From: Methylobacterium sp. NEAU K
GTDB lineage: Bacteria > Pseudomonadota > Alphaproteobacteria > Rhizobiales > Beijerinckiaceae
Assembly (NCBI RefSeq): GCF_030700285.1
Contig: NZ_JAUYZJ010000003.1
Location: 124,001 to 188,000, forward strand
Direction of reading: 5' to 3'
DNA: 64,000 nt
Below are positions 1 to 9,518 of this stretch, piece by piece. The notes below the pieces were generated by a model. The model did no database searches. It saw only the letters and a list, made by a program, of their open reading frames with translations, and had not been told where the DNA came from. Position 1 is the stretch's first letter. Each line of letters starts with the position of its first letter. Made by a program: the position numbers and the translations under genes.

Positions 1-1466
1 GCGTCGTGGCGCTGCGCGATTCCCACCTCCTGTGCCTGACCCGCGCGGCCTTCGAGGCCGTGATCGCCGAGCATCCGCACACGCTCCTCTACTTCGCCCG
101 CATGCTCGCCGACCGCCTGCGCACACTCTACGAAGGCCATTCGGTGCATCACGCCCCACGTACCTTCGTGGTCCTGGCGGTCACGGATGGCCCTGATCCC
201 GAGCCGTTCGCGAGGCATCTCGCCGCCGCCTTCGACGCGATCCTGCCGGGTGAGACCGGCTGCCTCACGGACTGGCCGGAGGGCGCGGACGAGGGGTGGT
301 TCCATGCCTTCGAAGCCCGGCACGCGCGGACGATCTTCATGGCACGCGAGGTCGATTGTCCCTGGTGCCGGCTGAGCCAGCGGCACGGCGACCACGTGCT
401 GCTGCTGGCCGAGCCCGGCTCTCCGCCGCGTCCGGGCGCATCCGCCTATCTCCAGCGGGTCCGCTCAGACTGGATCCGCATGGACCTCGTGGTTCGCCAG
501 GACCCGGAGGCGCAACGGCCGAAGGCGCTGCATCCCGAAGTCGCGGCGCTCCCCGCCGCGATGCGCATTCAGGTCCGCCCCAGTCGGCAGGACGATCTGC
601 TCCGGCTTGCACGGCTCGCCAGCGGCGCGGCCCGGGGCCTCGTGCTCGGCGGGGGCGGGGCCCGGGGTCTCGCCCATCTCGGGGTTCTGAAGGCGTTGGA
701 CGAGGCCGGCTGCGCTCCGGACTTCGTCGGCGGCACCAGCATGGGTGCGATCGTCGCGGCGAGCCTTGCCATGGGCTGGGACGTCGGCGAGATCCGGAAG
801 CAGACCGAGGCCACCTTCGCGGGCCGCAACCCGATCAACGACTACACGCTGCCCATCCACGCCCTGACCCGAGGCGCCAAGGTCGATGCCAGCCTCGCCG
901 AGCGCTACGGCGGGATGCGCATCGAGGATCTGTGGCTGCCGTTCTTCTGCGTCTCGTCGAACCTCACCACCGGGCGGGCGATGATCCACCGCTCGGGCGA
1001 CCTGCCCAAGGCCCTGAGGGCCAGCATAGCCATTCCCGGGCTCCTGCCCCCGGTCCTCAGCGACGAAGGCGTGCTGGTCGACGGCGGCATGATGAACAAC
1101 CTGCCCGCCGACGTGGCGGCCGAATTGGAGCGCGGCCCGGTCCTCGCAGTCGATGTCGGCAGCGATCGTGCCTTTGAGGACATGCCCCGGCGCGGCTGGC
1201 GCGGCCGCCTGGTTCGGAGGCTCATCGGCTCTCCGCTCGCGATGCCGAGCCTCGCGCCGCTTCTGCTGCGCGCCGCTACCGTGTCGAGCGATGCGCAGAC
1301 CATGATCGCGGCGGCCCATGCCACCGCCTTGCTCAAGCCGCCGCTCGCCGGCATCGATTTGCGGGCGTGGTCGAGTTTCCGGGAATCCGCCGAGCTCGGC
1401 TACCGCGACACCTGCGCCAACATCGCCGCCGGAAACCTGGCCCGCTGGCTCGACCCGATGCGCTGA
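1..1466 (+). CDS. Patatin-like phospholipase (NTE family) with cyclic-nucleotide-binding domain, 5' end outside window
   Basis: The reading frame is open to the left edge, so the N-terminus is missing. Counted from the first in-window start (GTG at 6), residues 1-40 look like the last helices of a cyclic-nucleotide-binding domain. A linker follows, then a patatin domain from about residue 210. It has the oxyanion loop GGGGARG (215-221), the nucleophile motif GTSMG (Ser245) and the catalytic Asp in VDGG (Asp359), so the Ser-Asp dyad is intact. Family members are lysophospholipases or esterases controlled by the sensory domain; the substrate cannot be read from sequence. The visible 486 residues fit the C-terminal two thirds of a roughly 600-residue NTE-type protein. 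Confidence 0.88.
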   Translation, partial: VVALRDSHLLCLTRAAFEAVIAEHPHTLLYFARMLADRLRTLYEGHSVHHAPRTFVVLAVTDGPDPEPFARHLAAAFDAILPGETGCLTDWPEGADEGWFHAFEARHARTIFMAREVDCPWCRLSQRHGDHVLLLAEPGSPPRPGASAYLQRVRSDWIRMDLVVRQDPEAQRPKALHPEVAALPAAMRIQVRPSRQDDLLRLARLASGAARGLVLGGGGARGLAHLGVLKALDEAGCAPDFVGGTSMGAIVAASLAMGWDVGEIRKQTEATFAGRNPINDYTLPIHALTRGAKVDASLAERYGGMRIEDLWLPFFCVSSNLTTGRAMIHRSGDLPKALRASIAIPGLLPPVLSDEGVLVDGGMMNNLPADVAAELERGPVLAVDVGSDRAFEDMPRRGWRGRLVRRLIGSPLAMPSLAPLLLRAATVSSDAQTMIAAAHATALLKPPLAGIDLRAWSSFRESAELGYRDTCANIAAGNLARWLDPMR

Positions 1467-1565
1467 GCGGCCGGCGTGCGGCAGCGCACCGAGACGACGG
1501 ATGGTCTGTAACCCAATGCCTTGGGCCGCGATCTACCAGGAACGAAGACTCTGGAGCCCAAGGCC

Positions 1566-1784
1566 ATGACGAACCTTCTCGCGAGGGCGTACGAGACCGC
1601 CGCCGACACCGATCTCGCCCGGAGCCTACGGGGCAGCGATGGAACGCCCTATGTCGCCTCGGCTGGCGCCCTGCTGCATGGTGCGGCCTTCGTCCTGCTC
1701 TGTCTCTGGACGCGGACGTCGCCGGACGATCTTCGGGACCAGCTTTCCGCCGAAGCGGGGGCATGCTCTGCCCTCGGCTTCTGA
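1566..1784 (+). CDS. Small hypothetical protein (72 aa)
   Basis: This is a short frame starting at an ATG with GGAG ten bases upstream. It lies between the patatin gene and the epoxide-hydrolase-like gene on the same strand. The product has one hydrophobic stretch (AGALLHGAAFVLLCLW) in the middle that could be a single membrane segment. I recognise no family. It could be chance coding in GC-rich DNA; the Shine-Dalgarno sequence and collinear position are the only support. Confidence 0.35.
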   Translation: MTNLLARAYETAADTDLARSLRGSDGTPYVASAGALLHGAAFVLLCLWTRTSPDDLRDQLSAEAGACSALGF

Positions 1785-1853
1785 CCGGGCCGGTGCACCG
1801 TCGCGATCCACGATGGCGACGGGTGCCGAGGGCGTGACGGAGTGCTGAGCCTC

Positions 1854-2711
1854 ATGGATGTGGCGGGTGTGAGTTTTCGCCGGGTCGATCTGCCGGATGT
1901 GAGCCTGCACGTGGGCGAGGCCGGTCCGGATGCGGGTCCGCCCACCATCCTGCTGCACGGTTTTCCGGAATTCTGGTACGGCTGGCGACACCAGATCGGG
2001 CCGCTCGCCGAGGCGGGCCTGCGGCTCGTGATACCGGATCAGCGCGGCTACGGTCTCAGCGACAGGCCGCGCGGCGTATCCGCCTATCATCTGGACCGGC
2101 TCGCCGGAGACGTGCTCGCCCTGGCCGACGCCTGCGGCTTCGCCAGGGTGCGGCTGGTGGGCCACGACTGGGGCGGCCTCGTTGCATGGTGGATCGCCAG
2201 CCACCATCCCGAGCGCGTCGCGCGGCTCGCGATCCTCAACGCGCCGCACCCAGGCGTCGTCGGATCGTATATGCGCCGGCATCCGGGACAATGGCTGCGC
2301 AGTTCCTATGTCGGCCTGTTCCAGCTCCCGGTACTGCCCGAGCGGCTGCTGACCGCGGATCGGTGCCGGGCACTGCGCCGGGCGCTGGCCGGCACGAGCC
2401 GACCGGGTGCCTTCTCGGCGTCCGACCTCGACCGCTACGTCGAGGCGTGGCTGAGGCCCGGCGCGATGACGGCCATGCTGAACTGGTATCGTGCCCTCGC
2501 GCAGCTTCCGCGGACAGCGCCGCCGCGTGTCCGGGTGCCTACGCGGATCCTGTGGGGCAGGAAGGACACCGCCCTTCAGGCTGGCCTCGCGGAGGCGAGC
2601 CTCGAACTCTGCGATGCCGGGCAGATCTGGTGGCACGACCGGGCGACCCACTGGCTCGCCCATGAGGAGCCGGCGGCGGTAAACGCCGAATTGCGGCGGT
2701 TCCTATCGTGA
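1854..2711 (+). CDS. Alpha/beta-hydrolase, epoxide hydrolase / haloacid dehalogenase-like
   Basis: A cytoplasmic alpha/beta-hydrolase of 285 residues, the usual family length. The oxyanion motif HGFPE is at 35-39. The nucleophile is an aspartate (GHDWGG, Asp105), which marks the epoxide hydrolase and haloalkane/fluoroacetate dehalogenase branch rather than the serine esterases. The acid is Asp238 (GRKD) and the base His266 (THW). Catalysis in this branch runs through an alkyl-enzyme ester hydrolysed by water. The start is the ATG at 1854; an in-frame GTG four codons upstream is possible, but GGAG at 1839-1842 suits the ATG better. Epoxide versus halide specificity cannot be decided here. Confidence 0.85.
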   Translation: MDVAGVSFRRVDLPDVSLHVGEAGPDAGPPTILLHGFPEFWYGWRHQIGPLAEAGLRLVIPDQRGYGLSDRPRGVSAYHLDRLAGDVLALADACGFARVRLVGHDWGGLVAWWIASHHPERVARLAILNAPHPGVVGSYMRRHPGQWLRSSYVGLFQLPVLPERLLTADRCRALRRALAGTSRPGAFSASDLDRYVEAWLRPGAMTAMLNWYRALAQLPRTAPPRVRVPTRILWGRKDTALQAGLAEASLELCDAGQIWWHDRATHWLAHEEPAAVNAELRRFLS

Positions 2712-3147
2712 GTGAATGTCCTGCGCCCGCTCGAGGCCGACAGTTCGTCAGACGGATCGCGGCCGAGAACTGCGGATGTTCCATCAGGGCGGCACGTACG
2801 TGGCCCCAGAACCATTGGTCGGAGCGGTCCGGCACCCACCCGGATCGCACGGCGGGAGCTGAAGGCGAAAGGCGATTTTGCAATTCTTTCGAGAGCGTAG
2901 GGCGGCCAATCGGAAGGCGGCACGGCAGATAAGTGCATATCAGAAAAAGCGACTGGATTGCCGCTCGGCTGCGATACGGTCGGGTACTGCAGCAGGCTGT
3001 TTCACGATCGCGGCCACGAACGACGTCGGGGCTTAATCCGGCTGGACGGCAATTTTGTATTGGATATTTACAGATTTTCTTTGGGAACCTCTCGATCGAC
3101 TGCCCATTATGTTGGGTATTGTGGATTTCGATCGGAGAATCTCGGCG
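2712..3147. other. Intergenic region upstream of the His-rich peptide gene
   Basis: This 436-base stretch has no convincing gene. Its right third (about 3040-3130) is clearly AT-richer than its surroundings, with runs such as attttgtattggatattta, and probably holds the promoter of the following secreted-peptide gene. Short frames here show no start signals or recognisable product. Confidence 0.4.
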
Positions 3148-3441
3148 ATGTCTTTTCGTTCAATGCTGACCGCGGGCTTGCTTTTCGGCGGTCTCCTCGC
3201 CGGAACGGCGGCTGTCGAGGCAGCGCCCGCGATGCCGCAGCCCGGCCTCGCCGGGCACGGCCTGGTGGACACCGTCGCGATGCATCACCATCATCGGATG
3301 CACCGCCACCACTCCACGCGCCACGAACGTCGGATGCGGCGCCTGAATACGATGCGTCACGGCAACCCGAACTCCCGCAATCCAGCGATGCGCGGCTACC
3401 AGCAGCGGCTCGGCAACACCACGGGCGGCCCGCGCTACTGA
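3148..3441 (+). CDS. Small secreted His/Arg/Met-rich protein (97 aa)
   Basis: The start is the ATG at 3148, preceded by CGGAGAA, not the longer in-frame ATG at 3055, because a clean signal peptide begins here: basic MSFR, a hydrophobic core, and a likely cut after VEA. The mature part of about 75 residues is rich in His, Arg, Met and Asn, including the cluster MHHHHRMHRHHSTRH. It should be exported to the periplasm. The cluster could bind Ni, Cu, Zn or Co, but that is inference. A strong terminator follows 25 bases after the stop, so the gene appears monocistronic. Confidence 0.72.
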   Translation: MSFRSMLTAGLLFGGLLAGTAAVEAAPAMPQPGLAGHGLVDTVAMHHHHRMHRHHSTRHERRMRRLNTMRHGNPNSRNPAMRGYQQRLGNTTGGPRY

Positions 3442-3465
3442 GCCGATTGGCCTGAGCCCAGGCGA

Positions 3466-3498
3466 GACCCGGCGCCGGGAGCGCCGGGTCCTTTTTTT
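3466..3498 (+). terminator. Rho-independent terminator after the His-rich peptide gene
   Basis: A perfect 10-bp stem (GACCCGGCGC, loop CGGGA, GCGCCGGGTC) is followed by a run of seven T. It is the clearest intrinsic terminator of the window and separates the peptide gene from mutS. Confidence 0.92.
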
Positions 3499-3587
3499 AC
3501 GTCTCATCCACCGGTGGTGAAGGCTTCTCCCCAGATGCGTCGCGGGGTGCGGCCTGATTCGTCGGCCCCACTCTGCTATGAGGCGGC

Positions 3588-6305
3588 ATGGGTCGAACTG
3601 CCGTCCGAACAGCTGCCGAGATGCCGCCCGCCGCAGGCCTGGATCCGGCTGGTGCCACGCCGATGATGGCGCAGTACATCGAGATCAAGGCGGCCAATCC
3701 CGACTGCCTCCTGTTCTACAGGATGGGCGACTTCTACGAACTCTTCTTCGGCGATGCGGAGATCGCCGCGCGCGCGCTCGGCATCGTCCTGACCAAGCGC
3801 GGCCGCCACGGCGGCGCAGAGATCCCGATGTGCGGCGTCCCGGTCGACCGGGCCGACGACTATCTCAGCCGCCTGATCGCGCTCGGACACCGGGTCGCCG
3901 TCTGCGAGCAGACCGAGGACGCCGCCGAAGCCAAGCGGCGAGGGCCGAAATCGGTGGTGCGGCGGGAGGTCGTGCGCCTCGTCACGCCCGGCACGATCAC
4001 CGAGGATCGCCTGCTCGATCCCGCCAGCGCCAACCTCCTGCTGGCGATCGGGCGCCGGAAAACCGGGGAGGGGGCCACCGCGTACGGGCTGGCGGCGATC
4101 GATATCTCCACCGGCCGCTTCTCCCTGAGTGAGGTGTCAGGCGGCGACCTCGCCGGCGCGATCGCCCGCCACGATCCACGCGAGATCGTCCTGTCCGAGG
4201 CGATCCATTCCGATCCGGCCCTCGCGCGCATCTGGCGGGAGAGCCGGGCCGCCGTCGTCCCGCTTGCGCAGGCGGAGTTGGAACCTGCCGCGGCCGAGCG
4301 GCGCGTGCGCGAGCAATACGGTGTCTCGACGCTCGAAGGCTTCGGAAGTTTCACCCGGGCGGAGATCCAGGCGGCCGGGACCGGCCTCCTTTACATCGCC
4401 CGAACGCAGATCGCCGCGCGCGCGCCACTCTCGGTTCCCACTCGCGAAGAGGCCGGGGCGACGCTCGCCATCGACGCCGCGACACGGTCTAACCTGGAAT
4501 TGACCCGCACCCTCTCTGGAGAGCGTGCGGGCAGCCTCCTGGCGACCATCGACAGGACCGCGACGGCCAATGGCGCCCGGCTGCTGGCCGAGCGGCTGGC
4601 CGGCCCGCTCACCGACCTGGCCCGGATCAATCGCCGCCAAGAGACGGTCGCGCTCTTGGTGGAAGACCACGCCCTGCGCAGCACCATTCGCGAGGTGCTG
4701 GTCCGCGCCCCCGACCTGGCCCGGGCTCTGTCGCGAGTCGGTCTCGGCCGCAGCGGACCGCGCGACCTTGCGGCGATCCGGGACGGTCTCACGGCGGCCG
4801 CAGGCCTCGCGGCGGTCGTGACGCAAGCCAATGCGTCGACGGCCGAACTCGCGCAGATCGCCCGGACCTGCGGGGCGGCCGATCCGGCCCTCCCGGAAAC
4901 ACTGCGCGCCGCGCTCGCCGACGATCTGCCGCTCTCGCGCCGCGACGGCAATTTCGTGCGCGCCGGATTCGCGGCGCAGATCGATGAGGCGCGCCTCCTC
5001 GGACAGGATTCACGCAAGGTGGTGGCGTCTCTCCAGGCCCGATACGCCGAGGAGACCGGCTGCCGGACGCTCCGGATCAAGCACAACAACCAGCTCGGCT
5101 ATTTTATCGAGGTGCCGCAATCGGTCGGCGAGGCCTGCCTCAAGGGGCTCCAGCGCGAGTTCGTTCACCGCCAGACCATGGTCGACGCGATGCGCTTCAC
5201 CAGCGTCGAACTCGGCGACCTCGAACAGAAGATCGCCGGCGCGGCAGATCGGGCCGAGGCGCTGGAGGCCGCGGTCTTCGACGATCTCGTCGGCCGGATC
5301 CTGGCCCAGGCCGAGCCGATCGCCAAGGTGGCCGAAGCCCTGGCGGCCCTCGATGTCGCCGCAAGCCACGCGGAACTCGCAGTCGAGCTCGACTGGCGCC
5401 GACCCGAGGTCGACGAGTCCCTGGCCTTCGCCATCGAGGGCGGCCGCCATCCGGTGGTCGAGGCGGCCCTGCGCCGGGCGGGCGAGCCGTTCATCGCCAA
5501 CGATTGCGATCTCTCAGGCGAGACCCGAGGCCGGATCCGGCTGATCACCGGCCCGAACATGGGCGGCAAGTCGACCTTTCTGCGCCAGAACGCGCTGATC
5601 GCGGTGCTCGCGCAGATGGGCGCCTTCGTGCCGGCGACCTCCGCCAGGATCGGCCGGGTCGACCGCCTGTTCTCGCGGGTCGGTGCGGCCGATGATCTGG
5701 CGCGCGGGCAGTCGACCTTCATGGTCGAGATGGTCGAGACCGCCGCGATCCTCAATCAGGCGACCCGCCGCTCGCTCGTGATCCTCGATGAGATCGGACG
5801 CGGCACCGCGACCTTCGACGGCCTATCAATCGCCTGGGCCTGCCTGGAGCATCTGCACGAGGTGAATGCCTGCCGGGCGCTGTTCGCCACGCATTTCCAC
5901 GAACTGACGGCACTCGGCGACCGTCTGGCGCGGCTCGACAACGCGACCCTGAAGGTCGCCGAGCACCGCGATGGCGTCGTGTTCCTGCACGAGGTGGTGC
6001 CGGGCGTCGCAGAACGCAGCTACGGCCTGCAGGTCGCCCGCCTGGCCGGCCTGCCGGGCAGCGTCGTCGCCCGCGCCGGCGCGATCCTCAAGAGCCTGGA
6101 AAAGGCCGAGCGCGGTCGGCCCTCCCGTGCCAAGATCGACGATCTGCCGTTGTTCGCCGCGCTCGCCCCACCACCGCCGCCGGAACCGCCGGCGGAGGAT
6201 CCGCTCGGCGCAATGCTCGACGCCATCGATCCGGACGCCTTGACCCCCCGGGAAGCGTTGGACGCGCTCTACAGGCTGAAGCGCGAGCGCGCGGAAAAGC
6301 GCTGA
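3588..6305 (+). CDS. mutS: DNA mismatch repair protein MutS
   Basis: MutS binds mismatches as a dimer and starts methyl-independent repair with MutL. The 905-residue length fits the family. The N-terminal mismatch-binding domain carries the Phe-x-Glu wedge (Phe49-Tyr50-Glu51 in GDFYELF), followed by connector, lever and clamp regions. The ATPase has Walker [10 protein letters not shown] from Gly655 and Walker B with Asp734-Glu735 in LDEIGRGT. The proline-rich C-terminal linker and final helix are present. The first ATG (3588) follows GAGGCGGC; the ATG at 3621 is an alternative giving a shorter, more usual N-terminus. The gene converges with the response regulator, with only 16 bases between stops. 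Confidence 0.97.
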   Translation: MGRTAVRTAAEMPPAAGLDPAGATPMMAQYIEIKAANPDCLLFYRMGDFYELFFGDAEIAARALGIVLTKRGRHGGAEIPMCGVPVDRADDYLSRLIALGHRVAVCEQTEDAAEAKRRGPKSVVRREVVRLVTPGTITEDRLLDPASANLLLAIGRRKTGEGATAYGLAAIDISTGRFSLSEVSGGDLAGAIARHDPREIVLSEAIHSDPALARIWRESRAAVVPLAQAELEPAAAERRVREQYGVSTLEGFGSFTRAEIQAAGTGLLYIARTQIAARAPLSVPTREEAGATLAIDAATRSNLELTRTLSGERAGSLLATIDRTATANGARLLAERLAGPLTDLARINRRQETVALLVEDHALRSTIREVLVRAPDLARALSRVGLGRSGPRDLAAIRDGLTAAAGLAAVVTQANASTAELAQIARTCGAADPALPETLRAALADDLPLSRRDGNFVRAGFAAQIDEARLLGQDSRKVVASLQARYAEETGCRTLRIKHNNQLGYFIEVPQSVGEACLKGLQREFVHRQTMVDAMRFTSVELGDLEQKIAGAADRAEALEAAVFDDLVGRILAQAEPIAKVAEALAALDVAASHAELAVELDWRRPEVDESLAFAIEGGRHPVVEAALRRAGEPFIANDCDLSGETRGRIRLITGPNMGGKSTFLRQNALIAVLAQMGAFVPATSARIGRVDRLFSRVGAADDLARGQSTFMVEMVETAAILNQATRRSLVILDEIGRGTATFDGLSIAWACLEHLHEVNACRALFATHFHELTALGDRLARLDNATLKVAEHRDGVVFLHEVVPGVAERSYGLQVARLAGLPGSVVARAGAILKSLEKAERGRPSRAKIDDLPLFAALAPPPPPEPPAEDPLGAMLDAIDPDALTPREALDALYRLKRERAEKR

Positions 6306-6321
6306 CCGGGGTCGCCGCCGC

Positions 6322-6765
6322 TCAGTAGGCGGGCGCGAGGCAGAATCCGTCGGGCGTGCCGTGCTCTGTTGCGCGGCCGGCCCGATGGTCGGCGACGAAG
6401 TCAAGAGTGCTGGCGACCACGCGTTCGGAATAGGGCTTGGCGATGACCCCGATCGCGCCGGCGAAATCGTCCGGAATGCGTTTCGCATTCGCGGTCATGA
6501 ACACCACGGTCGTTCGCGGATCCGCCGACAGGACCCGGGCGACCTCAATCCCGGTCGGGCCATCGACCAGGTGGATGTCGACGAATGCGACGTCGGGAGC
6601 GGTCGAGCGGCCCATCGCGATCGCCTCGGCCGCGGTCGCGGCGACGCCGACCGTGACGTGACCGAGATCGTCCAGCAGACACTCGAGTTCGAGCGCGATC
6701 AGCGCCTCGTCCTCGACGACGAGGATGCGAAGCGCGGCGTCCGTGACGGCGTTCCCGAACCCCAT
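6322..6765 (-). CDS. Single-domain response regulator
   Basis: A 147-residue stand-alone receiver domain. The acidic pocket Glu18-Asp19 (VVEDE), phospho-acceptor Asp63 (FVDIH), Thr91 (FMTAN) and Lys110 (AKPYS) are all present, so it should be phosphorylated normally. There is no output domain. It lies 66 bases downstream of a LOV-HWE histidine kinase on the same strand and is almost certainly its partner. AGGGAG sits six bases before the ATG. Single-domain receivers of this kind often work as phosphate shuttles or sinks in alphaproteobacterial stress and light signalling; which applies here is not visible. Confidence 0.9.
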   Translation of the reverse strand: MGFGNAVTDAALRILVVEDEALIALELECLLDDLGHVTVGVAATAAEAIAMGRSTAPDVAFVDIHLVDGPTGIEVARVLSADPRTTVVFMTANAKRIPDDFAGAIGVIAKPYSERVVASTLDFVADHRAGRATEHGTPDGFCLAPAY

Positions 6766-6831
6766 GCGATCTCCCTTTTGGTTTCACGACCGCTGAGCTT
6801 GTATCGAGATTGAAACGTCTGAGCCGAATTC

Positions 6832-7908
6832 TCAAGCTGGCGACAGCAGCGGAATATCGATCTCGACATGCGTGCCGGGCCCGGCATCCGCCCACACGAT
6901 CGTGCCGCGCAGCTGCCGGACGACCATCTCGACCAGATTGCGACCGAAGCCCGCCGGGTTCGGCGGGACCGCGGCGAGGCCAACGCCGTCGTCACGGATC
7001 GTCAGGCGCATGCCCCCCTCAGCGCGGCGGGCGACGATCGAGATCCGCCCCTCCCGCTCGTCCGGGAACGCGTGGCGCAGAGCATTTGCGGTCAGTTCGT
7101 GGATCAGCAGTGCGAGGGGGGCCGCCATGGCGGCGGCCACCGCTATCGGCTCGACCTCGGCCTCGATCCGCCGGCGTTCGTGATCGAGACCGGCATTCAC
7201 GTCGGCCAGAAACTCGGCTGCGAAGTCGCCGAGGTTGAAATGGGTGCAGTCACCCTCGGAGTAGAGCATCCGATGCGCGGTGGAGAGCGCGCCGATCCGC
7301 TCGGCCATGCTCTGGAGGGCGTCCCGGGCCTCGCCTTCCGGCGTGCGCCGGGCTTTGAGGAGCATCAGCGAGGAGATCACCTGAAGATTGTTCTTCACCC
7401 GGTGATCGACCTCGTGGAGCAGCGCAGTCTTTTGCTCCAGCGCCGCGCTCAAGTCGTGGGTCCGGGCCGCGACCAGTCGCTCCAGCTCATCGTTGGTGCC
7501 GCGCATGCTGACTTCGCGCTGATGCGTATGCGTCATGTCCGCCTGCGCGGCGTAGAAATAGGCGATGCCCGCCTCGTCGCGGACGGGTGTAACGGTCATC
7601 GCGCTCCAGTAGGGTGTGCCGTCCTTGCGGTAATTGAGCAGTTCCGCCGAGACCGGCTCGCCTGCCTCGATGGCCGCGCGGATCCGGCGGATCTCCGCCG
7701 GATCCGTGCCCGAGCCCTGGAGCATGCGGCAGTTGCGCCCGACGACCTCGTGGGCATCGTAGCCGGTCAAATCCAGGAACGCGTCGTTGACCCAGGAGAT
7801 CGGGTTGTCGGGCGCGCGCGCATCGGTGATCACCATCGGCGACGGGCTGCGTGCGAAGGCATCCGCCAGTGTCGCGACCGGCGGACTCGGCTCGGATCGG
7901 GAATTCAA
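6832..7908 (-). CDS. LOV-domain (blue-light) HWE/HisKA_2-type sensor histidine kinase
   Basis: Residues 15-130 form a PAS domain with the LOV flavin motif GRNCRMLQG. Cys60 is the residue that forms the light-induced adduct with FMN. A coiled linker leads to a HisKA_2/HWE transmitter with phospho-acceptor His169 in DHRVKNN, an N box (HELTANALRHAF), and the glycine-rich DDGVGL loop near the C-terminus. No membrane segment is seen, so it is soluble. The start is a TTG at 7908, needed to keep the first LOV strand; the next in-frame ATG falls inside the domain. It forms an operon with the downstream response regulator and is divergent from the AmpG-like permease. Confidence 0.9.
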   Translation of the reverse strand: MNSRSEPSPPVATLADAFARSPSPMVITDARAPDNPISWVNDAFLDLTGYDAHEVVGRNCRMLQGSGTDPAEIRRIRAAIEAGEPVSAELLNYRKDGTPYWSAMTVTPVRDEAGIAYFYAAQADMTHTHQREVSMRGTNDELERLVAARTHDLSAALEQKTALLHEVDHRVKNNLQVISSLMLLKARRTPEGEARDALQSMAERIGALSTAHRMLYSEGDCTHFNLGDFAAEFLADVNAGLDHERRRIEAEVEPIAVAAAMAAPLALLIHELTANALRHAFPDEREGRISIVARRAEGGMRLTIRDDGVGLAAVPPNPAGFGRNLVEMVVRQLRGTIVWADAGPGTHVEIDIPLLSPA

Positions 7909-8112
7909 CGCATCATCCCATAATCGACCGGCACGACTCCCCGGCGCTGCGGACCGTTCCGCGCCCCGCGAATGCGGTACGTGGACCCCGCGTTAAGCAA
8001 GCATCGACCATGTTTATGGTGCAAGGCCCTCCGATCCGGCCGATATCCGACCGGCTCAAGACGGCCACGATTTCGCGGGATCAAGGCCATAGAGGCTCAG
8101 GAGTTCCATGCC

Positions 8113-9492
8113 ATGGGCAACCAGCCACAGGCTTCGCGCCGCTTTCGCCTCCGCGACATCATCGAGGATCGGCGCATCGGGCTGATGCTGGCGCTCGGAT
8201 TCTCCTCGGGCCTGCCGCTTCTGCTGGTCCTCGGGACCTTTACGCTCCGCCTCGCTTTCTCCGACATCGATGTGCGCACGATCGGTCTGTTCAGCTACGT
8301 CGCGCTGCCATACTCACTGAAATTCCTCTGGGCGCCGGCGATCGACCGACTCAACGTGCCGGTCTTGAGCGCGCGCCTCGGCCGGCGCCGGGCCTGGATG
8401 GTTACGACGCAGGCCGCCGTCGCCCTGTGCCTGATCCTCATGGCCTTCTCGGACCCGAAGACGAACCTCGCGCTCCTCGGCCTCGGCGCGTTCCTGGTGG
8501 CGTTCTGCGCGGCGAGCCAGGACGTGGTCGTCGACGGCTGGCGCATCGATGCGGCCGGCAGCGACTTCCAGGGCATCCTGGCTGCGACATCGAACCTCGG
8601 CTACCGCCTCGGATTGATCGCGGCCGGCGCGGGTGCGCTGTTCATCGCGGCGTCCGGCGGCTGGACGCTCGCCTACCTGATCATGGCCGCGCTGATGCTG
8701 ATCGGGATGATCGCCGCGCTGCTGGCACCGGCTTTCGATGCGCCGCCGCGTGTACAGGCGGACTCGGCCGGCCATTCGCGGTTCTGGTCGGTGCGCCGGG
8801 CGGTTCTGGAGCCGCTCACCGAGTTGCACGGGCGCTTCGGCGGCGCGCTCTGGGGTATCCTGCTGCTCGTGGCGCTCTACCGCCTGCCGGACTTCCTCTC
8901 TGGGGTGATGGCGAGCCCCCTCTACCGGACGCTGGGCTTCGACCTGAAGGAGATCGCCACCGTCACCAAGCTCTACGGCATCTGGGTCGGCATCGCGGGA
9001 GGCTTCGCGGGTGGCTGGGCGCTCGCCCGGATGGGCCTGTTCCCGACCCTGCTGCTCGGCGCCTTTCTGGCCGCCGCCTCGCACCTCGCCTTCGCGTGGC
9101 TCTCGGCCGGCGCCCCCGAGATCTGGCGCCTGACGATCGCGATCTCGGTCGAGAACTTCTGCGGCTCCTTCGCGGGAATCGTACTGATCGCGTATATGTC
9201 GAGCCTCACCAGCACGGCCTATGCGGCGACGCAGTACGCGCTGTTCTCCTCGCTCTACGCGCTGCCGGGCAAGCTGATCGCGGGCTCCTCGGGCTTCGTG
9301 GTCGCGGCGATCGGCTATCCGGCCTTCTTCGTGATGACGTCGCTCGTCGGGATACCGGTCCTCGCCCTCTGCCTCGCCGTCGGGCGGCGCGGTGAGCGGC
9401 CGGCCTCGGGCGAGGCGGAGACGGACGAGGCGGGGAACCGCACCACGGGCGCCGAGCTTCCTTCCACGGTGCGGGCCTCCGGGACCGCGTGA
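8113..9492 (+). CDS. AmpG-like MFS permease
   Basis: A 459-residue major facilitator protein with about 12 membrane segments. The N-terminal GFSSGLPLLLVLGTFTL and the ASQDVVVDGWR loop are the hallmarks of the AmpG branch, which imports 1,6-anhydro-muropeptides from the periplasm for cell-wall recycling and can feed ampC induction. The start is the ATG at 8113, with AGGAG ten bases upstream; the longer upstream frame has no hydrophobic or conserved character. No beta-lactamase or recycling gene is adjacent. The cargo is assigned by family only. The stop abuts the EcsC-like gene. Confidence 0.82.
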   Translation: MGNQPQASRRFRLRDIIEDRRIGLMLALGFSSGLPLLLVLGTFTLRLAFSDIDVRTIGLFSYVALPYSLKFLWAPAIDRLNVPVLSARLGRRRAWMVTTQAAVALCLILMAFSDPKTNLALLGLGAFLVAFCAASQDVVVDGWRIDAAGSDFQGILAATSNLGYRLGLIAAGAGALFIAASGGWTLAYLIMAALMLIGMIAALLAPAFDAPPRVQADSAGHSRFWSVRRAVLEPLTELHGRFGGALWGILLLVALYRLPDFLSGVMASPLYRTLGFDLKEIATVTKLYGIWVGIAGGFAGGWALARMGLFPTLLLGAFLAAASHLAFAWLSAGAPEIWRLTIAISVENFCGSFAGIVLIAYMSSLTSTAYAATQYALFSSLYALPGKLIAGSSGFVVAAIGYPAFFVMTSLVGIPVLALCLAVGRRGERPASGEAETDEAGNRTTGAELPSTVRASGTA

Positions 9493-9518
9493 ATGCCGAC
9501 AGATCCAGGGATCCACCG

